A stretch of 45,420 nt of DNA from Methylobacter sp. (GCA_026399025.1 JAPLRU010000107.1:1-45420); one strand, 5' to 3'; shown: positions 15,573 to 26,116, counted from the stretch's first letter. Numbers and translations are program-made. The notes: generated by a model from the letters alone, not told the origin.

Positions 15573-15929
15573 TTACATAGTATGCGTCGACCGGTCATTC
15601 TCTAAAGAACCGGCCAGATAATTCTCTATTTTGTTGCGCGACATACCACCGTCCTGGTCGCTAAATTGTACGCCGACGCCGCAGGCTCTATAGCCTTCCG
15701 AACCGGGCGGCGTGATCCAGATGATTTTCCCGGCTATCGGCAGTCGTTCGGTTTCTTCCATTAAGTTGAGCAACATAAAAACTTCCTGCCCCATCGCATA
15801 TTCGCGATTGGTCGGAATAAACAGGCCGCCGTTGGTCACAAAAGGCATGTAGGCGGCGTATAAAGCGTTTTTATCTTTAATCGAAAGGGACAATATGCCT
15901 TGTCCGGGCGCTGCATCTGCCATGGTCAT
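15573..15929 (-). CDS. pilZ: PilZ domain protein (type IV pilus PilZ type)
   Basis: The 118-residue product matches the short single-domain PilZ encoded next to holB in Pseudomonas. It has GILSLSIKDKNALYAAYMPF, NGGLFIPTNREYAMGQEVFMLL, the IAGKIIWITPPG strand and GVGVQFSD. The RxxxR and DxSxxG residues needed for c-di-GMP binding are missing, as in Pseudomonas PilZ, so it probably acts through protein contacts in type IV pilus assembly. The start overlaps the end of holB by ATGA. Confidence 0.87.
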   Translation of the reverse strand: MTMADAAPGQGILSLSIKDKNALYAAYMPFVTNGGLFIPTNREYAMGQEVFMLLNLMEETERLPIAGKIIWITPPGSEGYRACGVGVQFSDQDGGMSRNKIENYLAGSLENDRSTHTM

Positions 15930-16918
15930 TGACTCCGGTTAAGTTCGTACCAGTGTATTAAAATTTCTTCAAACAATAACTGCTTGTTGATTTGGGTGTC
16001 CAGCCGCTGCCGACTGATCAGTAATAAATCATATAATTTATAAAGCCCCTTTAATTCCAGTTGTTGAGACATTTCTTGCAGCTGTTTATTCAAGTCCGGA
16101 TTATATAGATTTGCAACTGTGGGATGATAAAAACACTTAATCAAATCGATAACCCAGGATGTCATCCAGAACATTAGCGGCGAGGCCGGAAGCTTTTGCC
16201 AGTCTTCGGCGATAACGACCGGAGATTTAAGCCGTTTAGCGAGCGCCACCCAGGCATTGAAACATTCATTGCGTAAAGTTAAGGTTTCATCATTGGCATA
16301 ATCCAATGCCAGCAAAGGCGCGCCCTGCGCTAAAGCGACGTTATTGCGCAAGGTCTGGTGGGTATCGGCATTGCATTGCAACGTTTTTGCCAGCCAATCG
16401 ATGACGGTTTCTTTGTCCGGCGCAGCTACCGGCAGTTTCTGGCAACGACTGATAATGGTCGCCGGCAATCTGGCCGGTTTTTCGCTGATTAATATGAGCA
16501 GGGTGCGCTCGGTCGGCTCTTCCAGGCATTTTAAGAAGGCATTGGTTGCGGCATTGTTCATCTTGTCGGCAGGATTGATGATCACCACGCGATGAGACTC
16601 GAACTGGGGCTTTAAGGTCAACCGGGTAATCAGCGCGCGAACTTGGCCGATAGTAATGCCTTTGCCCGGTTCTTCGGGCTGTAGCTGAATAAAGTCAGGG
16701 TGAGTTTCGGCACTAATCAGCACACAACTGTTGCAATGGCCGCAAGCCGTGCCGTCGTTTTGCGGGGCGGCACAGAGCAAGGCCTCCGCGAAGCGATTGG
16801 CCAATTGCCGCTTGCCCAGCCCTTTATTGCCGGTAATCAGTAAAGCCTGGGGAATACGTTGTTGCGCAATATAACCGCGAAGATGCTCCCAGTGTTGCCG
16901 GTGCCAAGGCAAAATCAT
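15926..16918 (-). CDS. holB: DNA polymerase III subunit delta'
   Basis: Delta' is part of the clamp loader that opens the beta clamp at the replication fork. The 330-residue product begins with LPWHRQHWEHLRGYIAQQRIPQALLI and has the modified Walker A GNKGLGKRQLANRFAEALLC. A cysteine cluster follows (CGHCNSC at about 59-65 plus an earlier Cys) as in zinc-binding delta' subunits, then ITRLTLKPQFESHRVVIINPADKMN and the SRC motif in ATIISRCQKLPV. It overlaps tmk upstream and pilZ downstream by 4 nt each. Confidence 0.93.
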   Translation of the reverse strand: MILPWHRQHWEHLRGYIAQQRIPQALLITGNKGLGKRQLANRFAEALLCAAPQNDGTACGHCNSCVLISAETHPDFIQLQPEEPGKGITIGQVRALITRLTLKPQFESHRVVIINPADKMNNAATNAFLKCLEEPTERTLLILISEKPARLPATIISRCQKLPVAAPDKETVIDWLAKTLQCNADTHQTLRNNVALAQGAPLLALDYANDETLTLRNECFNAWVALAKRLKSPVVIAEDWQKLPASPLMFWMTSWVIDLIKCFYHPTVANLYNPDLNKQLQEMSQQLELKGLYKLYDLLLISRQRLDTQINKQLLFEEILIHWYELNRSQ

Positions 16919-17580
16919 TTTAAGCCGCCATGCCTCGGCGACGTTAGGCCGGAACTCAAACCCAATAGAATACGGATAACATCGGCAATCGCTCTTTGCA
17001 CATCGGCTAACGGCTGGTTGGCTTTGATCAGCTTGATGCGTTCCGGATAAAGTTCGGCCTGGAGTAAATAAGCCCGTCTGACGCTTTCAAAAAAATTGAT
17101 TTTTTCCGACTCGAAACGATCGACAGCACCGCGCTTTTTAACCCGTGCCATGCCTATTTCCACCGGCGCATCCAACAGCAGCGTCAAATCCGGTTTTAAG
17201 GGGCCCTGCACCCAGTTTTCCAACCATTGTATGCTGCTGACTTTCATGTTCCGGCCTCCGCCTTGATAAGCGTAGGTAGCATCGGTAAAGCGGTCGCACA
17301 GCACCCATTTGCCGTGAACCAAAGCGGGCTCAATAACATGTTTGATATGCTGGGCCCTGGCCGCAAACATCAGCAATAACTCGGCCTGTTCTGAGACAGC
17401 CTCGCTTTGGGTATCCAGCAACAGCTGCCGTATTTTCTCGGCAAGCTGTGTGCCGCCGGGCTCTCTGGTAACCACTACAGCGATATTGTGCTGCTCTAAA
17501 TAGTCTTTTATAAAAGCCACATTCGTGGTTTTGCCGACCCCTTCCCCGCCTTCTAAAGTAATGAACTTTCCTCGGGTCAT
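16915..17580 (-). CDS. tmk: Thymidylate kinase
   Basis: The enzyme phosphorylates dTMP to dTDP with ATP. The 221-residue product has the P-loop LEGGEGVGKTT at about 9-19, the DR[YFW] type motif TREPGGTQLAEKIR, CDRFTDATYAYQGGGR at about 95-110 and a lid region rich in basic residues (VKKRGAVDRFESE). The C-terminus extends slightly past the usual end (SGLTSPRHGGLK). It overlaps the fused pabC/mltG frame and holB by ATGA at both ends, so it is translationally coupled. Confidence 0.95.
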   Translation of the reverse strand: MTRGKFITLEGGEGVGKTTNVAFIKDYLEQHNIAVVVTREPGGTQLAEKIRQLLLDTQSEAVSEQAELLLMFAARAQHIKHVIEPALVHGKWVLCDRFTDATYAYQGGGRNMKVSSIQWLENWVQGPLKPDLTLLLDAPVEIGMARVKKRGAVDRFESEKINFFESVRRAYLLQAELYPERIKLIKANQPLADVQRAIADVIRILLGLSSGLTSPRHGGLK

Positions 17581-19481
17581 TTTTTGTTCCTTTGAAAACT
17601 GTCCACGGCCAAATTATGGTCTTTTAAAGTCGCGGAAAATACATGAGTGCCATCGCCACGGGCGACAAAATACAGACTGTCGCCCTGAGCCGGATGCAGA
17701 GCGGCATAAATCGCATCGCGTCCCGGCATCGCAATCGGCGTCGGCGGCAAGCCGCTAATAACATAAGTATTGTAAGGCGTGGCCGTGGTTAAATCCTGGC
17801 TTCCGATATCACCCTGGTAACTATCGCCCATGCCGTAAATGACGGTAGGATCCGTTTGCAGCAACATATTTTGTTCCAGCCTGCGCGTAAACACGCCGGC
17901 GATGATAGGTCTTTCAGCAGCGGCTGCGGTTTCTTTTTCGACAATCGACGCAAGAATCAGGGCTTCATAAGGGGTTTTAAAGGGCAGACCTTCGGCTTTA
18001 TTGAGCCATTCCTGTTGCAATACCCGCTGCATTTTGTCGTAGGCTCGTTTTAATAAAGCCACATCGGAGGTATGTTTTTCAAAAAAATAAGTGTCGGGAA
18101 AAAATAGACCTTCGGGCGTCGAAGGAATGCTCGCATCCGAGCTAAACCGGGTCATTACGTTGTTAAAGTCAATGCCGGTTAAGGTATGCTCAAGATTGGG
18201 ATTCTTCTCGATTTCATGCAACATATCCTTGAAGCTCCAGCCTTCCGGGAAAGTAATGGTATGTTGCTTGGTTTTTCCTTGCACGAACAGCGCTAATATT
18301 TTAGGGAGGGTTACACCGGAAGTTAGCTCATATTCCCCGGTTTTAAGTTTTTTCAGGGCTTTTTCCTGAAAGGCGATGACTTTGAACCAGAAAGGTTTAA
18401 TCGCCAGATGTTGGGCAATAAGTTTATCGATAATGCGGTTAAGCGAATCGCCTTTTTCGATTTCCACATAAACCGTTTTATCGACCAGCGCCGGTTGATG
18501 TAATGCGTTTTGATAATCCATCCACATCCAGCCGCTGATTAAACTTAAGATCAAAAAGATAAAAGCCACAGTCTTAACGTTCATTGTTGAACTTCCCGGC
18601 GACGGCTCTACTGCGGCAACGGCTTCCTGCGTCGCGCCGCCTATGCCGTTGTCGCGAGTAAAACCAGCCAACCACGTTTGGATATTTTTGGTTATAGGCC
18701 CCACTGAAAAACGCTTAGTTGCGATTTGCTTGATAGGCCAGATGCCGATAATGGAATTACAAACGAATATTTCGTCAGCCGACAATAACTCGTCCTTGCT
18801 AAATTCATGCTCAACGACCGGGAGGCCCTGTTCAGCTGAAAGCATCAGGATAAGGCGGCGCATAATACCGGCGACGCCCGATTGAGCCAATACAGCGGTA
18901 TGAAGCGTGCTGTTTTTAACATAGAACAGATTAGTCATTGTTCCTTCAATAACATGATCATTGGCGTCCAGCATAATGCCTTCCTGAATGGCCGGATTAT
19001 TCCATTCGGCTCTGGCCATAATCTGCTCAAGACGGTTCAGGTGCTTAATGCCTGCCAGGCTTCGATTCAAGCCTAAACGAGTCGTGCAGAAACGGGCAAC
19101 GATGCCCTGCTCCGGGTATAGCGCCGGATAGTCGGGAAAGGGATGGAGGCTTAATACGCGAGTCGGTTGTACCACATCGGGCTGACGATAGCCTCGCCCC
19201 CCCGAACCGCGGGTGATAATAATTTTAAGCACCGCTTGAGCGGAGCGGGTTTCGGAAGCCCAACGTCGGCAAAGTTCATTAGCTTCAAGACTAAGTAACT
19301 CGACATCTGGAAAAGGAATGTAAAGCCGGGAACAACCCGATTTTAATCGCTCTAAATGGAGATCAAGAAAAACAGCGTGTCCGTCTTTAACGGCGATGGT
19401 TTCGAATAATCCGTCGCCGTATTGAAATCCGCGATCGGAGATTTCGACATGCTCCTTGCGTTCACCATTTATGAGAATCAT
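17577..19481 (-). CDS. Fusion of aminodeoxychorismate lyase (PabC) and endolytic transglycosylase (MltG)
   Basis: One 634-residue frame joins two normally separate neighbours. Residues 1-280 are a PLP-dependent fold-type IV lyase (YGDGLFETIAV, GIKHLNRLEQ with likely PLP Lys146, EGTMTNLFYV), which makes p-aminobenzoate for folate. Residues 281-299 are a linker. From 300 on is an MltG: a membrane helix at 303-323, the EKGDSLNRIIDKL LysM-like part and IVEKET at 513-518 with the catalytic Glu, which cuts nascent peptidoglycan in the periplasm. The topology is compatible: lyase in cytosol, MltG outside. Met300 (ATG at 18584) has GGGAAG about 8 nt upstream, so a separate MltG may also be made internally. 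Confidence 0.9.
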   Translation of the reverse strand: MILINGERKEHVEISDRGFQYGDGLFETIAVKDGHAVFLDLHLERLKSGCSRLYIPFPDVELLSLEANELCRRWASETRSAQAVLKIIITRGSGGRGYRQPDVVQPTRVLSLHPFPDYPALYPEQGIVARFCTTRLGLNRSLAGIKHLNRLEQIMARAEWNNPAIQEGIMLDANDHVIEGTMTNLFYVKNSTLHTAVLAQSGVAGIMRRLILMLSAEQGLPVVEHEFSKDELLSADEIFVCNSIIGIWPIKQIATKRFSVGPITKNIQTWLAGFTRDNGIGGATQEAVAAVEPSPGSSTMNVKTVAFIFLILSLISGWMWMDYQNALHQPALVDKTVYVEIEKGDSLNRIIDKLIAQHLAIKPFWFKVIAFQEKALKKLKTGEYELTSGVTLPKILALFVQGKTKQHTITFPEGWSFKDMLHEIEKNPNLEHTLTGIDFNNVMTRFSSDASIPSTPEGLFFPDTYFFEKHTSDVALLKRAYDKMQRVLQQEWLNKAEGLPFKTPYEALILASIVEKETAAAAERPIIAGVFTRRLEQNMLLQTDPTVIYGMGDSYQGDIGSQDLTTATPYNTYVISGLPPTPIAMPGRDAIYAALHPAQGDSLYFVARGDGTHVFSATLKDHNLAVDSFQRNKK

Positions 19482-19627
19482 TTTTTAGCCGAGTAGTACC
19501 CATATGAGGGATGGGTGACATAGCGAATGGTGTAATCGGCTTGTACTTCGCCTATAGTCACATCGGAAGAGATTTATCTCTGCATCAAAGCCCCGCCCGG
19601 TAGCCATGCAGGAGCGATGAAGCGGAC

Positions 19628-19662
19628 GTGTCGAAAGCACCGGCTTTCGGTGCTTTCGACAC
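19628..19662. terminator. 15-bp hairpin after fabF
   Basis: Perfect arms 19628-19642 and 19648-19662 flank a 5-nt loop just downstream of fabF on the minus strand. There is no T-run, so it may attenuate rather than stop transcription into pabC/mltG. The rest of 19482-19668 shows no gene. Confidence 0.6.
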
Positions 19663-19668
19663 TCTTAA

Positions 19669-20913
19669 TCATTCATAACGTTTAAAAATCAAGGTGCCGT
19701 TAGTTCCGCCGAATCCAAATGAATTAGACATAGCAACATCGATCTTCATCTGTCTTGCGATATTGGGTACATAATCCAGATCGCATTCGGGGTCTTGATT
19801 ATCCAGGTTGATAGTTGGCGGAGCAATTTGGTTTTTAATGCTTAATGCCGTCAGCACCGTTTCAATGCCGCCTGCAGCCCCCAATAAATGACCGATCATG
19901 GACTTTGTCGAGCTGATCGCCACTTTGTAGGCATGGTCGCCCAAAGCGGCTTTCATGGCTTGGGTTTCACCTAGATCGCCGGCCGGCGTCGAGGTGCCGT
20001 GTGCATTAATGTAGTCGATTGCATCGGCGTTTAAACCGGCATCGCGCAGAGCATTTTTCATGCATCGCGCCGCACCTTCACCGCCAATTGAAGGTGTGGT
20101 CATATGATAAGCGTCGCCGCTCATGCCGTAACCGGCCAATTCGGCATAAATTTTTGCGCCTCGGGCTTTGGCATGTTCCAGCTCTTCAAGCACCACAACA
20201 CCGGCGCCGTCGCTTAACACAAAACCGTCCCGATCTTTATCCCAAGGGCGACTCGCCGTCTGCGGATCATTGTTTCGACGGGACAAGGCTTTTGCCGAAG
20301 CGAAACCGCCCATTGCTGTCGGTGATGTGGTGCAACGCTCAGCGCCACCCGCAATCATCACGTCAGCATCACCGTACATAATCAATCGCGCCGCATCGCC
20401 GATATTATGAGTGCCTGTCGAACAGGCAGTGACAATAGCAAAATTCGGACCTTTTAAACCGTATTTGATTGAAAGGTTGCCGGAAATCATGTTGATAATG
20501 TTGCCGGGAACGAAGAACGGCGAAATACGTCGCGGACCGCTTTTATCGTAAACGGCATAACATTCTTCAATGCCGGTAATGCCTCCGATACCCGATCCGA
20601 TAGCAACGCCGATGCGTTCGGCATTCGCTTCGGTGACTTCAATGCCTGAGTCCTCAAGAGCCTGACAGCCCGCCGCAATCCCATAATGGATAAAACCATC
20701 CATGCGTTTGGCGTCTTTTTCGGGGATATAGCGGTTAATATCAAAATTTCTTATAACGCCGCCAAAAGTGGTGGCAAAAGAAGAAATATCGAAGGAATCA
20801 ATTGGGCCTATGCCGCTTTTACCATTGATAATACCGTCCCATGTTTCTGAGACCGTGTTAGCTAAAGGCGTGATTGCGCCTAATCCAGTTATTACAACTC
20901 GACGTTTGCTCAA
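19669..20913 (-). CDS. fabF: Beta-ketoacyl-ACP synthase II
   Basis: FabF elongates acyl-ACP by condensing it with malonyl-ACP. The 414-residue product contains the Cys-His-His triad in [27 protein letters not shown] and [13 protein letters not shown], and the gatekeeper-loop end [11 protein letters not shown]. Length is normal for FabF. The predicted start codon is TTG at 20913, directly before SKRRVVITG, with no strong ribosome site. It lies 240 bp downstream of acpP on the same strand. Confidence 0.96.
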   Translation of the reverse strand: MSKRRVVITGLGAITPLANTVSETWDGIINGKSGIGPIDSFDISSFATTFGGVIRNFDINRYIPEKDAKRMDGFIHYGIAAGCQALEDSGIEVTEANAERIGVAIGSGIGGITGIEECYAVYDKSGPRRISPFFVPGNIINMISGNLSIKYGLKGPNFAIVTACSTGTHNIGDAARLIMYGDADVMIAGGAERCTTSPTAMGGFASAKALSRRNNDPQTASRPWDKDRDGFVLSDGAGVVVLEELEHAKARGAKIYAELAGYGMSGDAYHMTTPSIGGEGAARCMKNALRDAGLNADAIDYINAHGTSTPAGDLGETQAMKAALGDHAYKVAISSTKSMIGHLLGAAGGIETVLTALSIKNQIAPPTINLDNQDPECDLDYVPNIARQMKIDVAMSNSFGFGGTNGTLIFKRYE

Positions 20914-21153
20914 TGTAATTTACCGTAAGAATGATGAAAGGCGGGGAGACAGGGTTAGTTATGTCGATTAACAGAGCACTATAGGAGAGATAAACTATCC
21001 AGAGCTTAGATGGGCTTCGCTCCCGCTCTACCCACCCAATATATCTACCTTCTGCAAATCCACAGTGATGTGGTGAATGTAGATATTACGGAAGCCGGCA
21101 TCTGTCCAAGCAGTCCGTAACCCAGCCTATAAGCTCATTAACTAAAAATCAGT
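20914..21153. other. Intergenic region between acpP and fabF
   Basis: No gene is visible in these 240 bp. A CCACA/TGTGG hairpin enclosed by TATCTAC/GTAGATA lies near 21036-21088, and could affect relative expression of acpP and fabF. Confidence 0.5.
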
Positions 21154-21384
21154 TTAAGCGTTTTTTACTACGTAATCGATAGCTTGCTGAACAGTGGTTA
21201 TTTTTTCAGCTTCATCGTCTGGAATTTCGCATTCGAATTCTTCTTCAAGAGCCATGACGAGTTCAACTGTATCAAGAGAATCAGCACCAAGATCATCTAC
21301 GAATGAAGCATCGGTAGCGATATCTTCTTTAACACCCAATTGTTCTGAAACAATCTTTTTTACTCGTTCTTCAACGTTACTCAT
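21154..21384 (-). CDS. acpP: Acyl carrier protein
   Basis: The 76-residue acidic protein carries fatty-acyl chains on a phosphopantetheine arm attached to the serine of [12 protein letters not shown]. The start at 21384 begins [17 protein letters not shown], the usual ACP N-terminus, with GAGGAT about 10 nt upstream; an upstream extension of ten residues is unlikely. It sits between fabG and fabF, the standard order. Confidence 0.97.
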   Translation of the reverse strand: MSNVEERVKKIVSEQLGVKEDIATDASFVDDLGADSLDTVELVMALEEEFECEIPDDEAEKITTVQQAIDYVVKNA

Positions 21385-21568
21385 AATTATCATCCTCAAA
21401 CAATGCAAGCTCACCGGCGTCTAATCCGGGACTTACACCAGTATTGTTATTAATTTTATTTGAAATCCCGTCTCCGGAAATTCCAGACGGCGGGGGAATT
21501 ATACTTTATATTGCAACAATGTCACAATATTAAGCCGTGAACATACATACGACCTATAGGCGCACCTC

Positions 21569-22297
21569 TTACGGCATAAACATGCCGCCATTGACATGAA
21601 TATTTTCCCCGGTGATATAAGCCGCACCGGCAGAAGCTAGAAATGAGACCGTATGAGCGATTTCTTCAGCCCGGCCTAATCGAGACAGAGGAATAGATGA
21701 CAGCAAGTTCTTTTTAATATCCTCACTCAACTCCTTAGTCATATCGGTATCAATAAACCCAGGCGATACCGTGTTGATAGTAATATTGCGCGAACCCACT
21801 TCTTTGGCCATAGACTTGGCAAACCCAACCATTCCGGCCTTTGCCGCCGCGTAATTTGCCTGCCCGGCATTACCGGTCGAGCCCACTACCGATGAAATAT
21901 TGATAATACGACCGGTTTTGGCTTTCATCATGCCGCGCAGCACGGCTTTACTCATACGGAAAACCGAAGTCAGGTTGGTGTTGATAATATCATCCCAGTC
22001 TTCGTCCTTCATCCGCATCAATAAATTGTCGCGAGTAATCCCCGCATTGTTGACCAATACGAACGGAACCCCAAACTCGTCATTAACAATTTTCATGACT
22101 TCTTCGATAGAGTTCGGATCGCTGACATCAAGCTTCAAACCTTTACCCTGTTCGCCCAGATAGGCGGAAATTGAATCTGCTCCGTTATCCGTGGTCGCGG
22201 TACCGATAACAAAAAAATCATCCTGCGCCAATCTTTCAGCGATGGCCCGACCAATGCCACGACTGGCGCCCGTGACTAAAGCGATTTGCTTAACCAT
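21569..22297 (-). CDS. fabG: 3-oxoacyl-ACP reductase
   Basis: FabG reduces 3-oxoacyl-ACP with NADPH. The 242-residue short-chain dehydrogenase has TGASRGIGRAIAERL near its N-terminus, LVNNAGITRDNLLMRM, and the active-site Ser and Tyr-x-x-x-Lys in SSVVGSTGNAGQANYAAAKAG. The start MVKQIALVTG at 22297 has GGAG inside the end of fabD, which it overlaps by 8 nt. Confidence 0.96.
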   Translation of the reverse strand: MVKQIALVTGASRGIGRAIAERLAQDDFFVIGTATTDNGADSISAYLGEQGKGLKLDVSDPNSIEEVMKIVNDEFGVPFVLVNNAGITRDNLLMRMKDEDWDDIINTNLTSVFRMSKAVLRGMMKAKTGRIINISSVVGSTGNAGQANYAAAKAGMVGFAKSMAKEVGSRNITINTVSPGFIDTDMTKELSEDIKKNLLSSIPLSRLGRAEEIAHTVSFLASAGAAYITGENIHVNGGMFMP

Positions 22298-23240
22298 TAA
22301 GTTGCTCCAATACTTTATTAAGTGACTCCGGATCGTAAATAGACAGATGCGAGGCATCCTTAGCGATACGCTTGTTCAAACCGACTAAAACCTTACCGGG
22401 ACCGCATTCGACAAAACAAGTAACGCCTTGATCATGCATAAACTTGATACCGTCGGCCCAGCGCACCGGCTTATAGAGTTGTTCTTTTAATGCATTGCGG
22501 ATAACTTCGGGAGCGCTATGCGACGCAACGTCGACATTATGAATCAGCGTCATTTTTGGCGTATCGATAACAGCGCCTTGCAACTGCAAATCTAATTTTT
22601 GAGCCGCCGGTTCCATCAAAGCACAATGAGAAGGAACGCTGATCGGTAATAGTAGCGCCCGCTTCGCACCCGCCGCTTTAGCGGCCAGCTTGGCTCTTTT
22701 AACGGCAGCAATATGACCGGCAATAACCACCTGCCCCGGCGAGTTAAAGTTGACCGCCGACACGATTTCCGTTTCAGCCACATCGGCGCAAATTTTAACC
22801 ACTTGATGATCCTCAAGCCCCAAAATAGCCGCCATTGCGCCCACGTCGGAAGGCACCGCTTCCTGCATTAGCAGACCTCGGGTTGCAACCAGTCTTATGC
22901 CGTCCTCAAACGACATCGCATCCGAACACACCAAGGCGGTATATTCGCCCAAACTGTGCCCGGCCATCCACGAAGGACGCACAGAGCTGTACTTGCACCA
23001 GATCTCCCAAACAGCCACGCCGGCCGCCAACATCGCGGGTTGCGTATTGCAGGTTTGATTAAGTTCGCCATCCGCATCGTCCGAAACAATAGACCATAAA
23101 TCTTTGCCCAAGACCTCGGATGCCCGTTCAAAAGTACGCCTTACTTCAGGATAAACATCAGCCAGATCGGCTAACATGCCGACAGATTGCGAACCCTGAC
23201 CGGGAAAAACAAACGCTAAGTTGTAAATTTGCTTATTCAT
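22290..23240 (-). CDS. fabD: Malonyl-CoA:ACP transacylase
   Basis: FabD loads malonyl groups from CoA onto ACP. The 316-residue product has FVFPGQGSQSVGML at 10-23, the nucleophile serine in GHSLGEYTALV and the later SVPSHCALMEPA with the active-site His region. It ends over the first codons of fabG and follows fabH by 23 bp. Confidence 0.95.
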   Translation of the reverse strand: MNKQIYNLAFVFPGQGSQSVGMLADLADVYPEVRRTFERASEVLGKDLWSIVSDDADGELNQTCNTQPAMLAAGVAVWEIWCKYSSVRPSWMAGHSLGEYTALVCSDAMSFEDGIRLVATRGLLMQEAVPSDVGAMAAILGLEDHQVVKICADVAETEIVSAVNFNSPGQVVIAGHIAAVKRAKLAAKAAGAKRALLLPISVPSHCALMEPAAQKLDLQLQGAVIDTPKMTLIHNVDVASHSAPEVIRNALKEQLYKPVRWADGIKFMHDQGVTCFVECGPGKVLVGLNKRIAKDASHLSIYDPESLNKVLEQLNG

Positions 23241-23263
23241 TTCAATACGTTTTTATTATTTTT

Positions 23264-24232
23264 TTAGTATTTAATTAATGCGGAACCCCAAGTAAATCCA
23301 GCCCCAAAGGCTTCCAGTAAAACGACTTGCCCGCGCTGAATACGACCGTCTCGAACACCTTCATTCAGGGCGAGCAGCACCGATGCGGACGAAGTATTGC
23401 CCTGATTCTCAAGGGTCAAAATGACATGATCCATCGACATTTTTAATTTTTTTGCGGTTGCCGCGATAATCCGTATGTTGGCCTGATGAGGAACCAGCCA
23501 GTCAATATCGGATTGCTGCATATCATTGGCGGCCAAGGTTTCATCGACTATGCGACCCAGCGTGTTAACCGCCACCTTGAATACTTCGTTGCCGCGCATA
23601 TTGATATAACCGGCTTCATCTTTATTTGCTTCGGTAGCCGTCTGGGGATTCGGGCAATACAGCAAGTCTTCAAACTCACCGTCGGAATGAATATGGGTCG
23701 ACAAGATACCGGCGTCATTCGAGGCGCAAAGCAATGCAGCGCCCGCACCGTCGCCGAACAAGATACAAGTACCTCTATCGGTCCAGTCGACAATGCGCGA
23801 ACAGATTTCGGAGCCGACTACAAGCACTTTATTGGCCGCGCCCGATTTTATATACTGATCGGCAATGCTCAACGCAAAAATTGAACCGGAACAAGCTGCC
23901 TGCACGTCAAAAGCGACACAGTTTTTAATGCCCAAGCGTTGTTGCAGCAAACACCCGGTGCTGGGGTAAACCCGATCGGGTGTTCCGGTTGCAACAATGA
24001 TCAAATCGATGTCTTCGGGAGCGCAAGCGGCAGCGGCTATGGCTTGCCTTGCCGCAATTTCAGCCATGCTTGAGGCGGTTTCTTCCGCCCCGGCAATGCG
24101 GCGGCTTTTAATACCGGTTCGCTCAAAAATCCAGCTATCGGAAGTATCGACAGTTTGTGAAATTTGCTCATTGGTGCAAACGTTCTCAGGCAGATAACCG
24201 CCGGTACCGATTATTCTTGAATAACGAGTCAT
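23264..24232 (-). CDS. fabH: Beta-ketoacyl-ACP synthase III
   Basis: FabH starts fatty-acid synthesis by condensing acetyl-CoA with malonyl-ACP. The 322-residue product carries the Cys-His-Asn triad in [23 protein letters not shown] and [12 protein letters not shown], plus the N-terminal [16 protein letters not shown]. Its start overlaps plsX by ATGA. Confidence 0.96.
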   Translation of the reverse strand: MTRYSRIIGTGGYLPENVCTNEQISQTVDTSDSWIFERTGIKSRRIAGAEETASSMAEIAARQAIAAAACAPEDIDLIIVATGTPDRVYPSTGCLLQQRLGIKNCVAFDVQAACSGSIFALSIADQYIKSGAANKVLVVGSEICSRIVDWTDRGTCILFGDGAGAALLCASNDAGILSTHIHSDGEFEDLLYCPNPQTATEANKDEAGYINMRGNEVFKVAVNTLGRIVDETLAANDMQQSDIDWLVPHQANIRIIAATAKKLKMSMDHVILTLENQGNTSSASVLLALNEGVRDGRIQRGQVVLLEAFGAGFTWGSALIKY

Positions 24233-25257
24233 GCACTCTCTCTCAAAGCCAAAGTCTTTTCGACCTGTTCGCTTATTTTTCTAATGACGTCTTTTTTGAC
24301 TTCAATCTCAGCAAGATGAACGGCCGTTTTAAACGCCAGCACATCAGCACCGCCATGACTTTTAATAACCAATCCACGCAAACCTAAAAAGCTTGCACCG
24401 TTGTACAAACGCGGATCGATGCGTTTTTTAAATGATTTGAGCACCGGATAGGCCAGCAATCCCGCCAGCTGGGTCAGGATATTCCGACCAAAAGCTTCCT
24501 TTAATGCAGTACCTATCATTTTTGCCGCGCCTTCAATGGATTTGAGTGCGACATTGCCGACAAAGCCATCGGCGACAATCAAGTCAACCTGAATATGACC
24601 CGCGTTTAAAGAATCGCCTTCCACATACCCTATGTAATTTAACGATGAATTTTCCAGTAATTTTGCCGCCGCTTTAACCTGCTCATTACCTTTCATGTCC
24701 TCTTCACCGATATTTAGCAAGCCCACCTTGGGATTGTCGATATTTTCAACCGCTTTAACCAACTCCGCACCCATCACTGCAAATTGGAAAAGATGTTCCG
24801 CAGTGCAATCCACATTTGCGCCCAGATCAAGCACATGGGTATGTCCATTAATGGAGGGAAGCGTGGAAATGATGGCAGGTCGATCGATACCGGGAATCAT
24901 TTTAAGCACAAACCGGGCCGTTGCCATTAAAGCTCCGGTATTACCCGCGCTAACGCAAGCATCCGCCCGCCCGTCTTGAACCAAATTGATCGCAACCCGC
25001 ATTGACGAGTCTTTTTTGTTTTTTAGCGCTTTAGATGGAGACTCATCCATTCCAACGCATTGGGATGCGTGCTGAATAATAAGTCTATCTTGAAAATCAA
25101 GTAAGGCCTGAGCTAACTGCGGCTTGAGAATAGCTTCATCGCCCACTAAAATCAGTTTTAAGTCTGGATTGTTCTTTAAACAATCCAATGATGCCGGAAG
25201 GGTGACTTCAGGACCGTAATCCCCGCCCATCGCATCAATCGAAATTGTTAGACTCAC
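24229..25257 (-). CDS. plsX: Phosphate acyltransferase PlsX
   Basis: PlsX makes acyl-phosphate from acyl-ACP for phospholipid synthesis. The 342-residue product starts [22 protein letters not shown], the family hallmark, and has [43 protein letters not shown] and [16 protein letters not shown]. The start codon is GTG at 25257, with AGGAG about 12 nt upstream. It is separated from rpmF by 92 bp that hold an 11-bp hairpin. Confidence 0.96.
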   Translation of the reverse strand: MSLTISIDAMGGDYGPEVTLPASLDCLKNNPDLKLILVGDEAILKPQLAQALLDFQDRLIIQHASQCVGMDESPSKALKNKKDSSMRVAINLVQDGRADACVSAGNTGALMATARFVLKMIPGIDRPAIISTLPSINGHTHVLDLGANVDCTAEHLFQFAVMGAELVKAVENIDNPKVGLLNIGEEDMKGNEQVKAAAKLLENSSLNYIGYVEGDSLNAGHIQVDLIVADGFVGNVALKSIEGAAKMIGTALKEAFGRNILTQLAGLLAYPVLKSFKKRIDPRLYNGASFLGLRGLVIKSHGGADVLAFKTAVHLAEIEVKKDVIRKISEQVEKTLALRESA

Positions 25258-25293
25258 GCTTACGGATGACTCCTGAGTTATTATTATAAAGAA

Positions 25294-25320
25294 GCCGAAG
25301 CTGACTTGATCAGCTTCGGC
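25294..25320 (-). terminator. 11-bp hairpin between rpmF and plsX
   Basis: GCCGAAGCTGA at 25294-25304 pairs perfectly with 25310-25320 around a 5-nt loop. On the minus strand it is followed by TTCTTTATAATAATAA. It may act as a partial terminator between ribosomal-protein and lipid genes. Confidence 0.6.
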
Positions 25321-25349
25321 ATATCATCATACGACAAGGCGAGAAGACC

Positions 25350-25535
25350 TTAATCTTCGTCATTCCCATTGAGCACGATTTGACGGCCTTTAAAGAAGCC
25401 ATCGGGAGTCATATGATGACGAATATGAGTTTCACCGGTCATCGGATCTTGAGACAGCGTTCTGCCTGTTAACGCATCGTGTGAACGACGTTGACCGCGT
25501 CTTGAACGCGAAACTTTACTTTTTTGTACGGCCAT
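25350..25535 (-). CDS. rpmF: Large ribosomal subunit protein bL32
   Basis: The 61-residue basic protein matches bL32: [22 protein letters not shown], then [23 protein letters not shown]. It has no cysteine pairs, so it is the zinc-free form. The ATG overlaps the stop of yceD in a TAATG junction, giving tight translational coupling. Confidence 0.96.
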   Translation of the reverse strand: MAVQKSKVSRSRRGQRRSHDALTGRTLSQDPMTGETHIRHHMTPDGFFKGRQIVLNGNDED

Positions 25536-26062
25536 TATAAATCTCCAGTATTTTTTAACTTGGCTAAGATGGAAAAAGGGTTTTCGGTGGGCGACTGCTG
25601 TTCATTGAATGAATGATCCACCTTATTATTGCCCGGTTTTTGGGTAAGACAATGGTGTGGGTGCTTAGGAAAGGTAGGCAAAACAAGTAATAACTCGTCT
25701 TCAATCATATCCTTTAACAGGATTTTTTCCTCATCAACTAACAATGGCTCGTAATCCTCGGGCAATCTGTCAGCTTGATCGATTGAACTTACAATACCTA
25801 ACTTGATGTCATTTTTGACAGTCCATTGCACGGCTTGCAGGCAATTTTGACATTTAAGTTCCAGAACCGCTTCGATTTGCCCTTCAATTTTGGCCAACCG
25901 TCCTTCTCGACCGAAAAAGAGCTCCACAGTCACAACTCCTGTATCGTTGAACAGAATATCCGCCAAACGATCCAAGCTACTTACAGGTATTTGCCCCTTC
26001 AGTTCACCTCGCTTATCAGCCAGATGTAAGGGATCTATATATTCAGGTAATCGAGCTAACAT
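25535..26062 (-). CDS. yceD: YceD family protein (DUF177)
   Basis: The 175-residue product belongs to the YceD/DUF177 family always found upstream of rpmF. It has LLAR-like N-terminus [20 protein letters not shown], the conserved [15 protein letters not shown] cysteine pair, and [38 protein letters not shown]. In bacteria and plants the family is linked to 23S rRNA or ribosome assembly. It is first in the minus-strand series; its promoter would be in the 54 bp upstream. Confidence 0.92.
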   Translation of the reverse strand: MLARLPEYIDPLHLADKRGELKGQIPVSSLDRLADILFNDTGVVTVELFFGREGRLAKIEGQIEAVLELKCQNCLQAVQWTVKNDIKLGIVSSIDQADRLPEDYEPLLVDEEKILLKDMIEDELLLVLPTFPKHPHHCLTQKPGNNKVDHSFNEQQSPTENPFSILAKLKNTGDL

Positions 26063-26116
26063 AACCGAGCAATATTATATGGAAACAACAATCTCGTCAA
26101 TCCTAATGACGCGCCT

